Source: a virus
Strand: one strand, 5' to 3'
Virus record (IMG/VR): IMGVR_UViG_3300010885_012900
Coordinates: 1 to 21,440 of that record
Length of the DNA stretch: 21,440 bases
The notes beneath the pieces were generated by a model. It ran no database searches. It had not been told where the DNA came from and worked only from the letters and a program-made list of their open reading frames with translations. Shown in pieces: positions 1 through 6,594 of this stretch. The position numbers and the translations under genes are program-made. How positions within the stretch are numbered: position 1 is the first letter of the stretch; each line of letters opens with the position of its first letter.

Positions 1-11
1 ATTTGGTAAAA

Positions 12-84
12 TGTCCCTGCTAGGAATCGAACCTAGATAATTCGCTTAGAAGGCGAATGTTCTATCCATTGAACTACAGGGACA
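12..84 (-). tRNA. tRNA-Arg (anticodon TCT)
   Basis: A full 73-nt cloverleaf folds on the minus strand. The acceptor stem is TGTCCCT with AGGGACA, the anticodon stem TTCGC/GCGAA encloses loop CTTCTAA, and the T arm carries the usual TTCGATT loop. The anticodon TCT reads AGA. The 3' CCA is not encoded. It lies 6 nt downstream of the ERF gene on the same strand, so it is probably processed from that operon transcript. AGA is frequent in late genes such as the one at 12326-13582, which suggests the tRNA supplements host decoding. Confidence 0.95.
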
Positions 85-90
85 GATTGG

Positions 91-861
91 TTAGAACGGA
101 ACTTCGTCTTGGGATTCGGGTTCAGAGTCTACACCATTCTGCTTCAAAGCCCAGAGAGCCTGTGCAGATTTCTTGAGGGACTGGTCTTTAGCACCGACCT
201 TACCAGTCTTTTCCCACGGCTTAGGCTCCCACTTGTTAGCCCAGTAGTCGAGGTCGCTATCAGGAAGGGCAGACAGAGAAGTACCCTTGTTCTTGCCGAA
301 CGGAACAGCGAGTTCGAAATCGATTCCAACGCTACCAGTGTGGGGTGCAACAAAGGTAGCAATAGGAGCCGACTTCTTTACAGCCACAGGAGCGGAGGAA
401 GTCTTAACCACTCGGTCTGCTTCACAGTCATCATCCGTGGTAGCCAGACCCCCGATGGAAGCCAGACAATAGCGTCTCAGGTAGGTCAGGATAGCACCAG
501 CCTGTTGACCAGTAGCCTGTTCACCTACAGGAACGATGCAGGAGGATTCGATGCTCGTGCCGTTCTTGTGGGCAATAATGGTCTTAATGCCAATGCCATT
601 GTCGTGGAACTCGGAGGTCGGCAGTTGAATCACCGTAAGACCGTGCTTGTGGAACAGGGGCTTAAGATAAGACAAGTGAGCCGATAGGCTGGCGAATTTC
701 GATTTAAAATGCGGATTAAAATCATCCGCAACAATGTCTTTCGTCTCAGAATGCACATTGCCTAGGGCGATGTACAACTCAGACAGGTTTGGCTTAGGTA
801 GCGTATCGTTTTGCATATCGATTCGTTTCCAGAGTTCGTTACTTCTTGCTAACCACTTCAT
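91..861 (-). CDS. erf: ERF-family single-strand annealing protein
   Basis: Likely 256-aa recombinase that anneals complementary single strands, probably those made by the exonuclease encoded upstream. The ERF signature is clear: an aromatic/Leu helix region at about 56-79, then a segment at about 119-145 with the QQAGAILTYLRRY pattern and the TTDDD end typical of the family. Residues about 186-216 (VPFGKNKGTSLSALP and following) resemble the small DUF3820-type module. The tail SQDEVPF resembles the acidic tip of SSB. The ATG at 861 was chosen because AAAGG lies 7 nt upstream. A longer start at 903 has no usable ribosome binding site and would overlap the upstream gene by 65 bases instead of 23. 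Last protein gene of the operon, just before tRNA-Arg. Family call is confident; the roles of the C-terminal module and tail are inferred. Confidence 0.88.
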   Translation of the reverse strand: MKWLARSNELWKRIDMQNDTLPKPNLSELYIALGNVHSETKDIVADDFNPHFKSKFASLSAHLSYLKPLFHKHGLTVIQLPTSEFHDNGIGIKTIIAHKNGTSIESSCIVPVGEQATGQQAGAILTYLRRYCLASIGGLATTDDDCEADRVVKTSSAPVAVKKSAPIATFVAPHTGSVGIDFELAVPFGKNKGTSLSALPDSDLDYWANKWEPKPWEKTGKVGAKDQSLKKSAQALWALKQNGVDSEPESQDEVPF

Positions 862-1054
862 CGTTAACCTTTCGGCTATTGGATGCATTGATTCGAACAG
901 CATTGCCTTGGTCGTTGATGAACGAATAGTACAGGTAGTGCTTAACCTTTACAGGCTTCAGCAATCGTGCCATTCGACCATCTGGGAGTACGATGTACTT
1001 CCGTGCGTTATTGACCTCAATGATAGAGGCCGTTTCGGTATTTTGGGTTTCCAT
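839..1054 (-). CDS. Small hypothetical protein between helicase loader and ERF
   Basis: Not recognised. The 71-aa product begins METQNTETASIIEV and has a central segment (ARKYIVLPDGRMARLLKPVK) that looks like a short beta-rich fold, with a Lys/Arg-rich C-terminus. The open frame extends back to 1222, but that part overlaps the helicase loader gene. The ATG at 1054 leaves a 16-base gap after the loader stop, so it is preferred although no Shine-Dalgarno is seen. It overlaps the ERF start by 23 bases. Its position in a replication/recombination operon suggests an accessory role there, with no direct evidence. Confidence 0.6.
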   Translation of the reverse strand: METQNTETASIIEVNNARKYIVLPDGRMARLLKPVKVKHYLYYSFINDQGNAVRINASNSRKVNDEVVSKK

Positions 1055-1070
1055 ATGTTTGGGTGGGAAA

Positions 1071-1757
1071 TTACTGAGCGGCTCCGTAGATTCGGAAGTA
1101 GTCCTTAAGTCTGCGAATGATTGCAGAGCCTGTCTCTCCGTTTGAGAATCTGTCGGATAGTCCGCTTCCGTTGTAGTTGGTTGTGATAATGGTCGGGCGT
1201 TTATTGGATGTTCGCTCGTCAATGATAGAGAATAAATCGCTCTCCATTCGTTGGGTCAAGCGTTCTTTTCCTAAATCGTCAATGACCAGCAGGGAGCAAG
1301 AAGTCAGACGCTCGATGACATCACCGTGGTTCTGGTTGGCAAAGCCCTTCTCGATTTCAGACTCCAGTTTACGCATCGTCAGGAAGATGCTATGCTTCGG
1401 GTAGAAGTGTAGCCACGCCTTGTTGTACATCGCCCACGCACACCGTGTCTTGCCTGTGCCAGTGACACCGTGAAGCAGGACGCTCTGCTCTGGTGTGTAC
1501 TCCTGCAACGCCACCTGCATCTGCTGTGCAAGTTTGCTTTCGATGGTATCGTGGAACGCCAGAGGAGTGGAAGGATGCATCGACTTGAAGCACCAGTTGT
1601 GCTTGTTGAAGACATCCTTGTAGTAGTACGGATACTCGTGATGTTCCTTGTGAGGGAAGCAGTCAAGGCACACTGCGATAAACGGTTTAAACTTTTGACT
1701 TGTTGAGTCCCAGACAGGGACTGCGTCAGCCTTACAGTGAATGCACTTAGAAGCCAT
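1071..1757 (-). CDS. dnaC: DnaC/IstB-like helicase loader ATPase
   Basis: AAA+ ATPase of the DnaC/IstB type, 228 aa, expected to load a replicative helicase at the phage origin. An N-terminal zinc site is suggested by Cys5/Cys8 and Cys30/Cys33. Walker A is GVTGTGKT at 97-104, Walker B is LLVIDD at 156-161, sensor 1 is TIITTNYN near 189-196, and a paired arginine at 215-216 (AIIRRLKDYF) fits the arginine-finger region. Its start lies inside the last codons of the initiator gene (11-base overlap), so the two are translated together, as with lambda O and P. No helicase gene is seen in the window, so a host helicase is the likely partner, unless one is encoded elsewhere in the phage. No Shine-Dalgarno precedes the ATG. 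Confidence 0.9.
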   Translation of the reverse strand: MASKCIHCKADAVPVWDSTSQKFKPFIAVCLDCFPHKEHHEYPYYYKDVFNKHNWCFKSMHPSTPLAFHDTIESKLAQQMQVALQEYTPEQSVLLHGVTGTGKTRCAWAMYNKAWLHFYPKHSIFLTMRKLESEIEKGFANQNHGDVIERLTSCSLLVIDDLGKERLTQRMESDLFSIIDERTSNKRPTIITTNYNGSGLSDRFSNGETGSAIIRRLKDYFRIYGAAQ

Positions 1758-2376
1758 TGGCGTGGTCGTTGTTGGTTAGCGTTTTGGTTTTGTTGGCAGT
1801 TACTACAAAAAGACCCTGCCAGCCGAAAGCAATGCTTTTGTTGATTGAATCAATTGCGTTTGTTTCGTTTGCCCAAGAGCCAAGCATTGTCAACTGCTCT
1901 TGTTGCGTCATCTCAGACAAAGGCTTCTTGATTTGCTTTCGATAATCTTTCCATTTGTGCCAAGACACTTTGAATGCGTCTCCGTAAGGAAGGGTTAGGG
2001 TAGGTTTATCCTCTTTTTTATCTACTGTTCTATCTGTAGGAAGTCTACTTCCCCCCCTGCGGGAAATAGGTTTCCCCCTCCCTAGGAAATCTGTAGCACC
2101 CACCAAGGCTTGCTTCTCCACTGTCCGTAGGATGCGTTTGCCGTTCACTTCGATGCGGACTACCAACTGGTAGTCGATAAGCGTTTTGAGGACATTCTTG
2201 ACCTGTCTGTCGCTCAGTTGCAGGGTCTGTGCAAGGTAGCCATTGGAGGCGAAACAGCCTTCTTCATTGTCGAGGGCGTTTACGATTCCGTACACCACCT
2301 TCTCGGTGATGGTAAGGGTTTCCATCTGGAAGACCTCTACAGGAATCCAGACACCAGTAAATGATGGCTTACTCAT
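1747..2376 (-). CDS. Phage replication initiator with winged-helix N-terminus
   Basis: A 209-aa protein. Residues about 20-85 form a winged helix-turn-helix (LTITEKVVYGIVNALD, then SDRQVKNVLKTLIDYQLVV), as in phage O-like and replisome-organiser proteins. Residues about 96-114 are a Gly/Arg/Pro-rich linker whose DNA carries three iterons. The C-terminal part (about 130-209) contains W/K-rich helices and may contact the helicase loader encoded next. Start and stop overlap both neighbours (ATGA with the exonuclease, 11 bases with the loader). The N-terminal DNA-binding domain, the linker iterons and the loader gene next door together make a lambda-O-like initiator the best reading. It could instead be a DnaD-like primosome protein, which would fill a similar role. 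Confidence 0.75.
   Translation of the reverse strand: MSKPSFTGVWIPVEVFQMETLTITEKVVYGIVNALDNEEGCFASNGYLAQTLQLSDRQVKNVLKTLIDYQLVVRIEVNGKRILRTVEKQALVGATDFLGRGKPISRRGGSRLPTDRTVDKKEDKPTLTLPYGDAFKVSWHKWKDYRKQIKKPLSEMTQQEQLTMLGSWANETNAIDSINKSIAFGWQGLFVVTANKTKTLTNNDHANGF
2005..2090 (-). repeat. Iteron cluster A inside the initiator gene (putative origin)
   Basis: On the minus strand, three related units begin at 2090, 2067 and 2044, exactly 23 bases apart: ATTTCCTAGGGAGGGGG, ATTTCCCGCAGGGGGGG and ACTTCCTACAGATAGAACAG. They are followed at about 2005-2030 by an A/T-rich tract (GTAGATAAAAAAGAGGATAA) that could serve as the unwinding element. Spacing of about two helical turns plus an adjacent AT-rich tract is typical of iteron origins. 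A second copy of the cluster occurs at 10969-11055. Use as an origin is inferred. Confidence 0.72.
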
Positions 2377-3155
2377 ACGATGTTTAAGTCTTCAAGAATT
2401 CCACCCTGTGGGCCTTCCCAGAAGTCGGAATGATTGCAATCCACATAGTCAAACAGACGCAAAAGAACGGCATTCTTCCACTTAACCAGTTCTTCAGGAG
2501 AAACCTGCCAGAAAGCACAAGTGCTAGGCTCAGAGGTTTCAACAGCGATAAACTCAAAACTGAACGGCTTGCCATAGCATTCTTCAGCCAGCAGACAGTA
2601 GAAAGCGGCCTGTACCCAGTACATCCTGTCTTTCACTGTGTACTTAAACTTAGTTCCAGATACATCGTCACACGATTTGATGTCCCTGATGATTCCGTTT
2701 TCGACATCAATGATATCGAGGCGAGCCTTACAGTCGATGCCAGCCAACTTGCCAAGCAGGACTAACTCTTTACGGATAGAAACCTGAGCCGCCATCCTCT
2801 GCCAGTCAGAGTTCTGATTGATAGCCTTGATGGCCCGAAGCACTACTGCCTCAGAGTCAGCCTTCAGGATGGTCTTGCCGATAGCACCCTCCTCAAAGGC
2901 TTGCTTGATGGCCTTACCCTCCTTGGTGCGTCCGTCCACATCAGGGAAGTAGGCAATAGTCTTGAGGTAATCCTCAGGCTGGAGCATAGCCGTGTGGATG
3001 GCAGTGCCAATCCTCATAGCCTCGGTTGTCTCAACCTCCTTCTGGTTACGGAAGTGATAGGGTGAGCGGAAGAACGCCTTGAAGCGGGAAGCATTCAGGG
3101 CGGGAAGAGAGCGGTATTCGCTCTCCGACATAGTGCTGACTAGCGTTGTTTTCAT
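2373..3155 (-). CDS. RecE-like PD-(D/E)XK exonuclease
   Basis: A 260-aa nuclease of the exodeoxyribonuclease VIII/PDDEXK type, expected to resect double-stranded ends for the ERF annealing protein. Visible motifs in order are MRIGTAIHTAML (His54), the acidic residue in KARLDII (Asp147), the IRDIKS motif (Asp158, Lys160), and the QxxxY helix (Gln182 to Tyr186). This is the expected catalytic set. The start at 3155 makes an ATGA overlap with the RusA-like gene and the end makes another ATGA overlap with the initiator gene. An internal ATG at 3131 is possible but would break the coupling. Exonuclease plus annealing protein is the standard two-component phage recombination pair. Confidence 0.87.
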   Translation of the reverse strand: MKTTLVSTMSESEYRSLPALNASRFKAFFRSPYHFRNQKEVETTEAMRIGTAIHTAMLQPEDYLKTIAYFPDVDGRTKEGKAIKQAFEEGAIGKTILKADSEAVVLRAIKAINQNSDWQRMAAQVSIRKELVLLGKLAGIDCKARLDIIDVENGIIRDIKSCDDVSGTKFKYTVKDRMYWVQAAFYCLLAEECYGKPFSFEFIAVETSEPSTCAFWQVSPEELVKWKNAVLLRLFDYVDCNHSDFWEGPQGGILEDLNIV

Positions 3156-3598
3156 TGGTTGTTTTGGTCGTAGTACATTTGCACAGATGGCTCCGTGCTC
3201 CAGTACTTCTCAATCTGTATGCTCCAGATTTGGGCATCGTCAAGCCAGTATCCGATTTTGGTAAATTCATCCAGAATGACCTTGACAACATTGTCCACAT
3301 CTGGTTTGGTGGTTTTTACAAGTGTTTTACACTTGCTAATTTTTGGTAAAAGGTACTTTGGGGGGCTATAGTAAAGCCTAATGTAGACCCTGATTGGCCC
3401 TTCGCAGGGCTTATCGGGCTTCCCAGCCACCATATACGGCCTAGCAAGGTCTACCCAAGCGGATACTTTGTTGTTTTTCATTTTTCCGACAAACATTTTG
3501 CCGCTTTTAGACCTAAGAACCCTCAAATTAGCCTGATGGGTGCTCTTGGGCGGCTCGATGGGCATAACTAACCAACATTGACTTGTAGGCAAATTCAT
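3152..3598 (-). CDS. rusA: RusA-like Holliday junction resolvase
   Basis: A 148-aa endodeoxyribonuclease of the RusA family, which cuts four-way junctions formed in recombination or replication. The diagnostic region is KTTKPDVDNVVKVILDEF followed by GYWLDDAQIWSIQIEKYW. The acidic residues of KPDVDN (about 100 and 102) and of LDDAQ (about 120-121) and the later Lys match the family's metal site. Length is close to typical RusA proteins. The frame is open to 3646, but the ATG at 3598 avoids overlap with the divergent gene starting at 3615. No Shine-Dalgarno is present. First gene of the minus-strand operon, so its promoter must lie in the 16-base gap or inside the divergent HTH gene. Confidence 0.88.
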   Translation of the reverse strand: MNLPTSQCWLVMPIEPPKSTHQANLRVLRSKSGKMFVGKMKNNKVSAWVDLARPYMVAGKPDKPCEGPIRVYIRLYYSPPKYLLPKISKCKTLVKTTKPDVDNVVKVILDEFTKIGYWLDDAQIWSIQIEKYWSTEPSVQMYYDQNNQ

Positions 3599-3614
3599 AA
3601 TAGCGTTGTTTTGT

Positions 3615-4070
3615 ATGGAATCTGAATCCAAATATGAAAGAGTCAAGAATGATAAGAAATCAACAACTCTTGAAAAACTTGACGCTAAAAAGAAGGAAGA
3701 AATTGTGTGGATGACCGAACAGGGCCATACTCAGAAGGAAATCGAGGAGAAAGTTGAGGTTTCTAGTCATACTGTGGTCGCTGTACGCCAAGATATGGGC
3801 AGTCAGGAGTCCCTAGACCTGAAGACTTACAAGGCCAAGACTTCTGACCTGTTTAAGTCTATCATTATGAAGGGTGCTCTCAGGCTTGATACTGAGATTG
3901 ATAAACTGCCTATCAGCCAGATGCCATTGGCACTAGCGATTCTCATCGACAAAGTACAGACCCTCAATGACCAGCCTGTAGTAGTTACTGAGCATCGCCT
4001 TAGAATCAAGCACGAAGATATTAATAAAATGATTTCAGGCGAGATTATTGACATTCCAGATTCAAAGTAA
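3615..4070 (+). CDS. Helix-turn-helix protein divergent from the replication operon
   Basis: A 151-aa protein with a strongly charged N-terminus and a helix-turn-helix at about residues 25-62 (KKEEIVWMTEQGHTQKEIEEKVEVSSHTVVAVRQD, read as two segments). The C-terminal half is helical (MPLALAILIDKVQTL) and ends in an acidic segment (HEDINKMISGEIIDI). The ATG at 3615 was chosen over a TTG nine bases earlier. It is divergent from the replication operon with only 16 bp between start codons, a layout typical of a regulator acting on both promoters. A small terminase subunit is a real alternative, since such proteins share this HTH plus helical layout and no other small subunit is recognised here. 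Confidence 0.7.
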   Translation: MESESKYERVKNDKKSTTLEKLDAKKKEEIVWMTEQGHTQKEIEEKVEVSSHTVVAVRQDMGSQESLDLKTYKAKTSDLFKSIIMKGALRLDTEIDKLPISQMPLALAILIDKVQTLNDQPVVVTEHRLRIKHEDINKMISGEIIDIPDSK

Positions 4071-4175
4071 GGCAATTTTGTCCCAAAACAATTTTAGCAA
4101 AAATCTTATAAGGTTAGGTCTTAACAGGGTAACAGGAGGAAGGTTTGAGGTCGGATTGGCTCGTGGCTCCACGAT

Positions 4176-4208
4176 TTTCATTTCTCGCCACAGGTCTTCG
4201 GGTATAAT
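4176..4208 (+). promoter_or_regulatory. Promoter of the middle operon, copy 1
   Basis: A perfect TATAAT (4203-4208) lies within TTCGGGTATAATGGATGT. The same arrangement recurs at 9881-9920: TTTCA, one base, TTTCTCG, then TTCGG, one base, TATAATG, one base, ATGT. The conserved TTTCTC is 16 bases upstream of the -10 and is the likely -35 equivalent, though it is far from TTGACA. Conservation between two intergenic sites supports a real promoter; the sigma factor is not known. Confidence 0.75.
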
Positions 4209-4239
4209 GGATGTAAGCAAGTAGAGGCGGTCACACTGA

Positions 4240-4274
4240 TTCGGGTATCGAGTGCCACTACGGCACTCACCGAA
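4240..4274 (+). other. Leader hairpin
   Basis: Stem GAGTGCC/GGCACTC with loop ACTAC, extended by TTCGG/CCGAA across an asymmetric internal loop. It lies in the leader downstream of promoter copy 1. The loop-side sequence CTACGGCACT recurs in the leader after promoter copy 2 (about 9926-9935), although the full hairpin is not conserved there. It may stabilise or regulate the mRNA. Confidence 0.5.
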
Positions 4275-4350
4275 ACATCTGCTCCATTCGTTAACCCAAA
4301 ATAAAACGAGTGAGTGGAAGGTGCAGACTAAATCGAAAGCGATATACGAT

Positions 4351-4875
4351 ATGGAAACCTCAACTAACCTGATGGTTCTGATGGCGAAGATTCAGTGCGT
4401 GGAAGTGTTCACCTTCCACCCCTTCCACTACTCCGCTCCGATTATGGGCGAAGACAAGTACGAAGGCGAAGGCAAGTTCCTCAAAGCGTTCCACGCTATC
4501 CTGCGGTCTGGCGGTCAGCCGTTCATCTACATCACCGAAAAAGATGAGAGCGGCTGGTGCTATCGCCACTCCATCACTGCATACAAGTTCGTGCAGTTGC
4601 TCGGCTTCGAAATCCTCAGCACTGGGCTGAAAGGTTTCACCGCACGGATGTTCGCCAACGAGAACGGCATCGGCAAGGATGCCGAAGCGGTCATCGCTGA
4701 AAACACCAAGGAGGTCTACGCTTCCTTCGAAAATGGCGAACGCTACTGGAAGAATATGGTCGCTCAGGAGCAGGACATCGCTGATGCCAAGGCTCGCTTG
4801 TCTGCATACGAAGCCGCCATCAAGAAGTATAACGAGACGAAGGGTGGCGAAGAGAACATCGCTCTGGACGCTTAA
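4351..4875 (+). CDS. Hypothetical protein, first gene of the middle operon
   Basis: Not recognised. A 174-aa protein from the ATG at 4351, with an aromatic-rich N-terminal half (VFTFHPFHYSAPIMGEDKYEGEG) and a helical, probably coiled-coil C-terminal part from about residue 125 (NMVAQEQDIADAKARLSAYEAAIKKYNE). The frame is open further upstream, with an in-frame GTG at 4321, and internal ATGs at 4372 and 4381 are also possible. No start has a good Shine-Dalgarno. Codons are strongly biased to C-ending and CGT/CGC types, as in the rest of this block, suggesting high expression. It directly follows the strong promoter and ends before a terminator-like hairpin. Confidence 0.7.
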   Translation: METSTNLMVLMAKIQCVEVFTFHPFHYSAPIMGEDKYEGEGKFLKAFHAILRSGGQPFIYITEKDESGWCYRHSITAYKFVQLLGFEILSTGLKGFTARMFANENGIGKDAEAVIAENTKEVYASFENGERYWKNMVAQEQDIADAKARLSAYEAAIKKYNETKGGEENIALDA

Positions 4876-4897
4876 CACGAACCAGCACCACCGACTG

Positions 4898-4940
4898 TGG
4901 AGAGGAGAGGCGAGCAATCGCTTCTCCTCTCTGCTTTTAT
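4898..4940 (+). terminator. GCAA-capped hairpin with T-rich 3' side
   Basis: A 14-bp stem (4900-4913 with 4918-4931) closes a GCAA tetraloop. All pairs are canonical except one G.T, and two more wobble pairs extend the base. The 3' side runs into TGCTTTTATTTCC. This fits an intrinsic terminator or attenuator after the first middle gene. The same tetraloop caps long hairpins at 8852 and 10783. Confidence 0.65.
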
Positions 4941-4963
4941 TTCCTCCCAAACACATACCATAT

Positions 4964-5743
4964 ATGGACAACACAGATTGGAAGAAGACCAAACAATTGT
5001 TCAACTTCGACAACGCAAAGACGAAGAAGGGCAATCATCTTGGATACAGCACTGCTATCCTATACCTCGCATCATCCGATATGTCGGGTGTTGTTAATGT
5101 GTGCAAACACGCCACGAAAGAATGTCGTGAAGACTGTCTCGTGTTCGCTGGCCTCGCAGGAATCTTTCCGAAGATTAATGCGGCTCGTGTTCACAAGACG
5201 AAGTGGATGCATATGTACCCAGATACTTTCTGGGCGAAGGTTGACCGAGAGATTCTTAATCACGAGAACCTCTGCTATCGCAACACGAAGCGATTGAAGC
5301 GTAAGTTGAAGCCGTGCGTTCGTATCAACGGCACATCAGATATCTGGAACTCAGATATGGAAACGATTATGTATCGTCATCCTGATGTGCAATTCTACGA
5401 CTACAGTAAGGACTTCCAACGCATTGTCGATTGGACGATGGGCAGACTGCCTCTCAACTATCATCTCACCTATTCGTATGGTGGCGGTGATGCTAAGAAC
5501 GCAATCTGGTGTCTCGATAACGGAGTCAATGTTGCTGTCGTGTTCGATGTGAAGCGTGGCGATAAACTGCCCGACCATCATTGGGGATACACTGTTGTTG
5601 ATGGAGATACGCACGACCTGCGTTTCCTCGACCAGAAAGACCCGAACAAGTATGGTCGCATCATCGGACTCCGTGCGAAAGGCAAAGCCGCTGGAAAAGA
5701 AGGACGAAGCAATTCGTTCATCCAGAAAGGAGCCGTGTCGTGA
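4964..5743 (+). CDS. Gp88-like phage protein
   Basis: A 259-aa protein resembling the phage Gp88 family found in diverse phages, whose biochemical role is not established. A cysteine cluster near the N-terminus (Cys47, Cys54, Cys58 in VCKHATKECREDCLV) is typical of the family and may bind metal. It is followed by a basic region (NTKRLKRKLKPCVRING), the conserved-looking GTSDIWN, and later a Gly-rich YSYGGGDAKNAIW segment. The ATG at 4964 is preceded by the A/C-rich leader AACACATACCAT and no Shine-Dalgarno. The gene ends in a GTGA overlap with the next gene. The family assignment is from memory of the sequence pattern, so moderate confidence. Confidence 0.6.
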   Translation: MDNTDWKKTKQLFNFDNAKTKKGNHLGYSTAILYLASSDMSGVVNVCKHATKECREDCLVFAGLAGIFPKINAARVHKTKWMHMYPDTFWAKVDREILNHENLCYRNTKRLKRKLKPCVRINGTSDIWNSDMETIMYRHPDVQFYDYSKDFQRIVDWTMGRLPLNYHLTYSYGGGDAKNAIWCLDNGVNVAVVFDVKRGDKLPDHHWGYTVVDGDTHDLRFLDQKDPNKYGRIIGLRAKGKAAGKEGRSNSFIQKGAVS

Positions 5744-6147
5744 AACACGAAAGGTTGTTCCCTCAGGCATACGAAGCGGTTGTTGCTAACCCCACTAAGC
5801 GATATTGGACTGATGGCGATATCGTTCACCGAGTTAGCAAGTGTGAGTGCGATAAGTGCAAACTGATTATGCAGGAACGACTCTCTCGCAGGGTTAAGTA
5901 TACTGCCGATTACAGAAATGCTAATCGAGCAAAACTGCATAATTATCAGAGAGCACTTCGAGCACACTCCACATCGCTTGGAAGACCTACGCACATACAA
6001 GTGATGTGGTGCGGTAGCCCTTGGATTGAGAAAGACTTTGAATTCTACACACAGTGCAGAGAGTTTGCGAAGAGCAACTCTATGTCTGTTAATGAATTCG
6101 TTAGGTCTGCTCTCTCTGATGCAATCAAGAAAGGAGTCCGCTCGTGA
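5740..6147 (+). CDS. Hypothetical protein with Cys motif and RHH-like C-terminus
   Basis: A 135-aa protein starting at GTG, coupled to the preceding gene by a GTGA overlap and preceded by a good AAAGGAG 8 bases upstream. Cys35, Cys37 and Cys40 (CECDKC) suggest a small metal site. The last 35 residues (QCREFAKSNSMSVNEFVRSA and onward) resemble a ribbon-helix-helix or MetJ/Arc-like segment, which would make it a DNA-binding protein. A basic middle region (RLSRRVKY, NRAKLHNYQR) fits nucleic-acid contact. Function is unproven. Confidence 0.7.
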   Translation: MKHERLFPQAYEAVVANPTKRYWTDGDIVHRVSKCECDKCKLIMQERLSRRVKYTADYRNANRAKLHNYQRALRAHSTSLGRPTHIQVMWCGSPWIEKDFEFYTQCREFAKSNSMSVNEFVRSALSDAIKKGVRS

Positions 6148-6401
6148 GTACTGATGCTGAATTCCATCGTGCTTTAAGCGAGTTCCTCGATGCGGAAGAT
6201 AAGTGGCTCAATCACCAATCAACTTGGCTCGATGACCACCATCCTATTCGCAACGAGCACAGCGATAAGCAACTCGATATCATTTACAGCAATGTAAAGT
6301 TTCGAGTCGAAGAACTCCGTACCATCGCCAACAAACTTGGCGGTGAGTATGTGAGGACTGCCGAGTATGCACTCGGCAAAAACTTCGGGCTTAAACGATG
6401 A
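6144..6401 (+). CDS. Small hypothetical protein
   Basis: Not recognised. An 85-aa helical protein starting at GTG in a GTGA overlap, with AAAGGAG upstream. It begins MSTDAEFHRALSEFLDAEDKW, carries a His/Asp-rich patch (WLDDHHPIRNEH), and ends in basic residues. It ends in an ATGA overlap with the next gene, so it is the middle cistron of a coupled series. Confidence 0.7.
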   Translation: MSTDAEFHRALSEFLDAEDKWLNHQSTWLDDHHPIRNEHSDKQLDIIYSNVKFRVEELRTIANKLGGEYVRTAEYALGKNFGLKR

Positions 6402-6577
6402 GCAATCCTAATCAGTGCTCCTGCGAAAGCCATAAGCATTGGTATTGGCTAACTGATGGATACGGAATCCCTCTCTGCAAAGTCTGCGAAGACTGTAAGG
6501 AGAAAAAGTTGCGTCTATATCGACCCGACATCTTCACTGCATATGAAGCGGAAGAGCCTATCAACCCAGACGAATAA
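6398..6577 (+). CDS. Small cysteine-rich (zinc-ribbon-like) protein
   Basis: A 59-aa protein with an ATGA overlap to the preceding stop. The N-terminal half has the pattern CSCESHKHWYW and then CKVCEDCKEKK about 18 residues later, a plausible zinc-binding arrangement. The C-terminus is acidic (AYEAEEPINPDE). Codon choice and coupling match neighbouring genes. A frame-shifted longer ORF over the same DNA is the less likely reading. It could act as a small adaptor to nucleic acid or a host protein; no function can be assigned. Confidence 0.7.
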   Translation: MSNPNQCSCESHKHWYWLTDGYGIPLCKVCEDCKEKKLRLYRPDIFTAYEAEEPINPDE

Positions 6578-6594
6578 ATCTCGTCTGTCTCAGT

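Larger units (their letters stand above)
4071..4350 (+). other. Intergenic leader region of the middle operon
   Basis: A 280-base stretch with no convincing gene. It holds an AGGAGG-like run near 4136 with no good reading frame after it, a strong -10 box at 4203-4208, and a hairpin at 4240-4274. The mRNA leader from the promoter to the proposed ATG at 4351 would be about 135 bases long. Confidence 0.6.

Noticed and set aside
862-903. ERF start at 903.
   Set aside because: No properly spaced ribosome binding site, and a 65-base overlap with the upstream gene; the ATG at 861 has AAAGG at good spacing.
839-1222. A longer 127-codon version of the small gene upstream of ERF.
   Set aside because: Its N-terminal half would overlap the helicase loader by about 150 bases; the ATG at 1054 gives a simple operon fit.
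4078-4224. A TTG-initiated 48-codon frame across the intergenic region, and a second short frame after the AGGAGG run near 4136.
   Set aside because: No ATG or GTG start. The frame runs through the strong TATAAT promoter, and no protein-like pattern is seen.
4252-4350. An upstream extension of the first middle gene, starting at GTG 4252 or 4321.
   Set aside because: The first would begin inside the leader hairpin and the second has GGAAG directly against the start codon. The ATG at 4351 is preferred, with some uncertainty.
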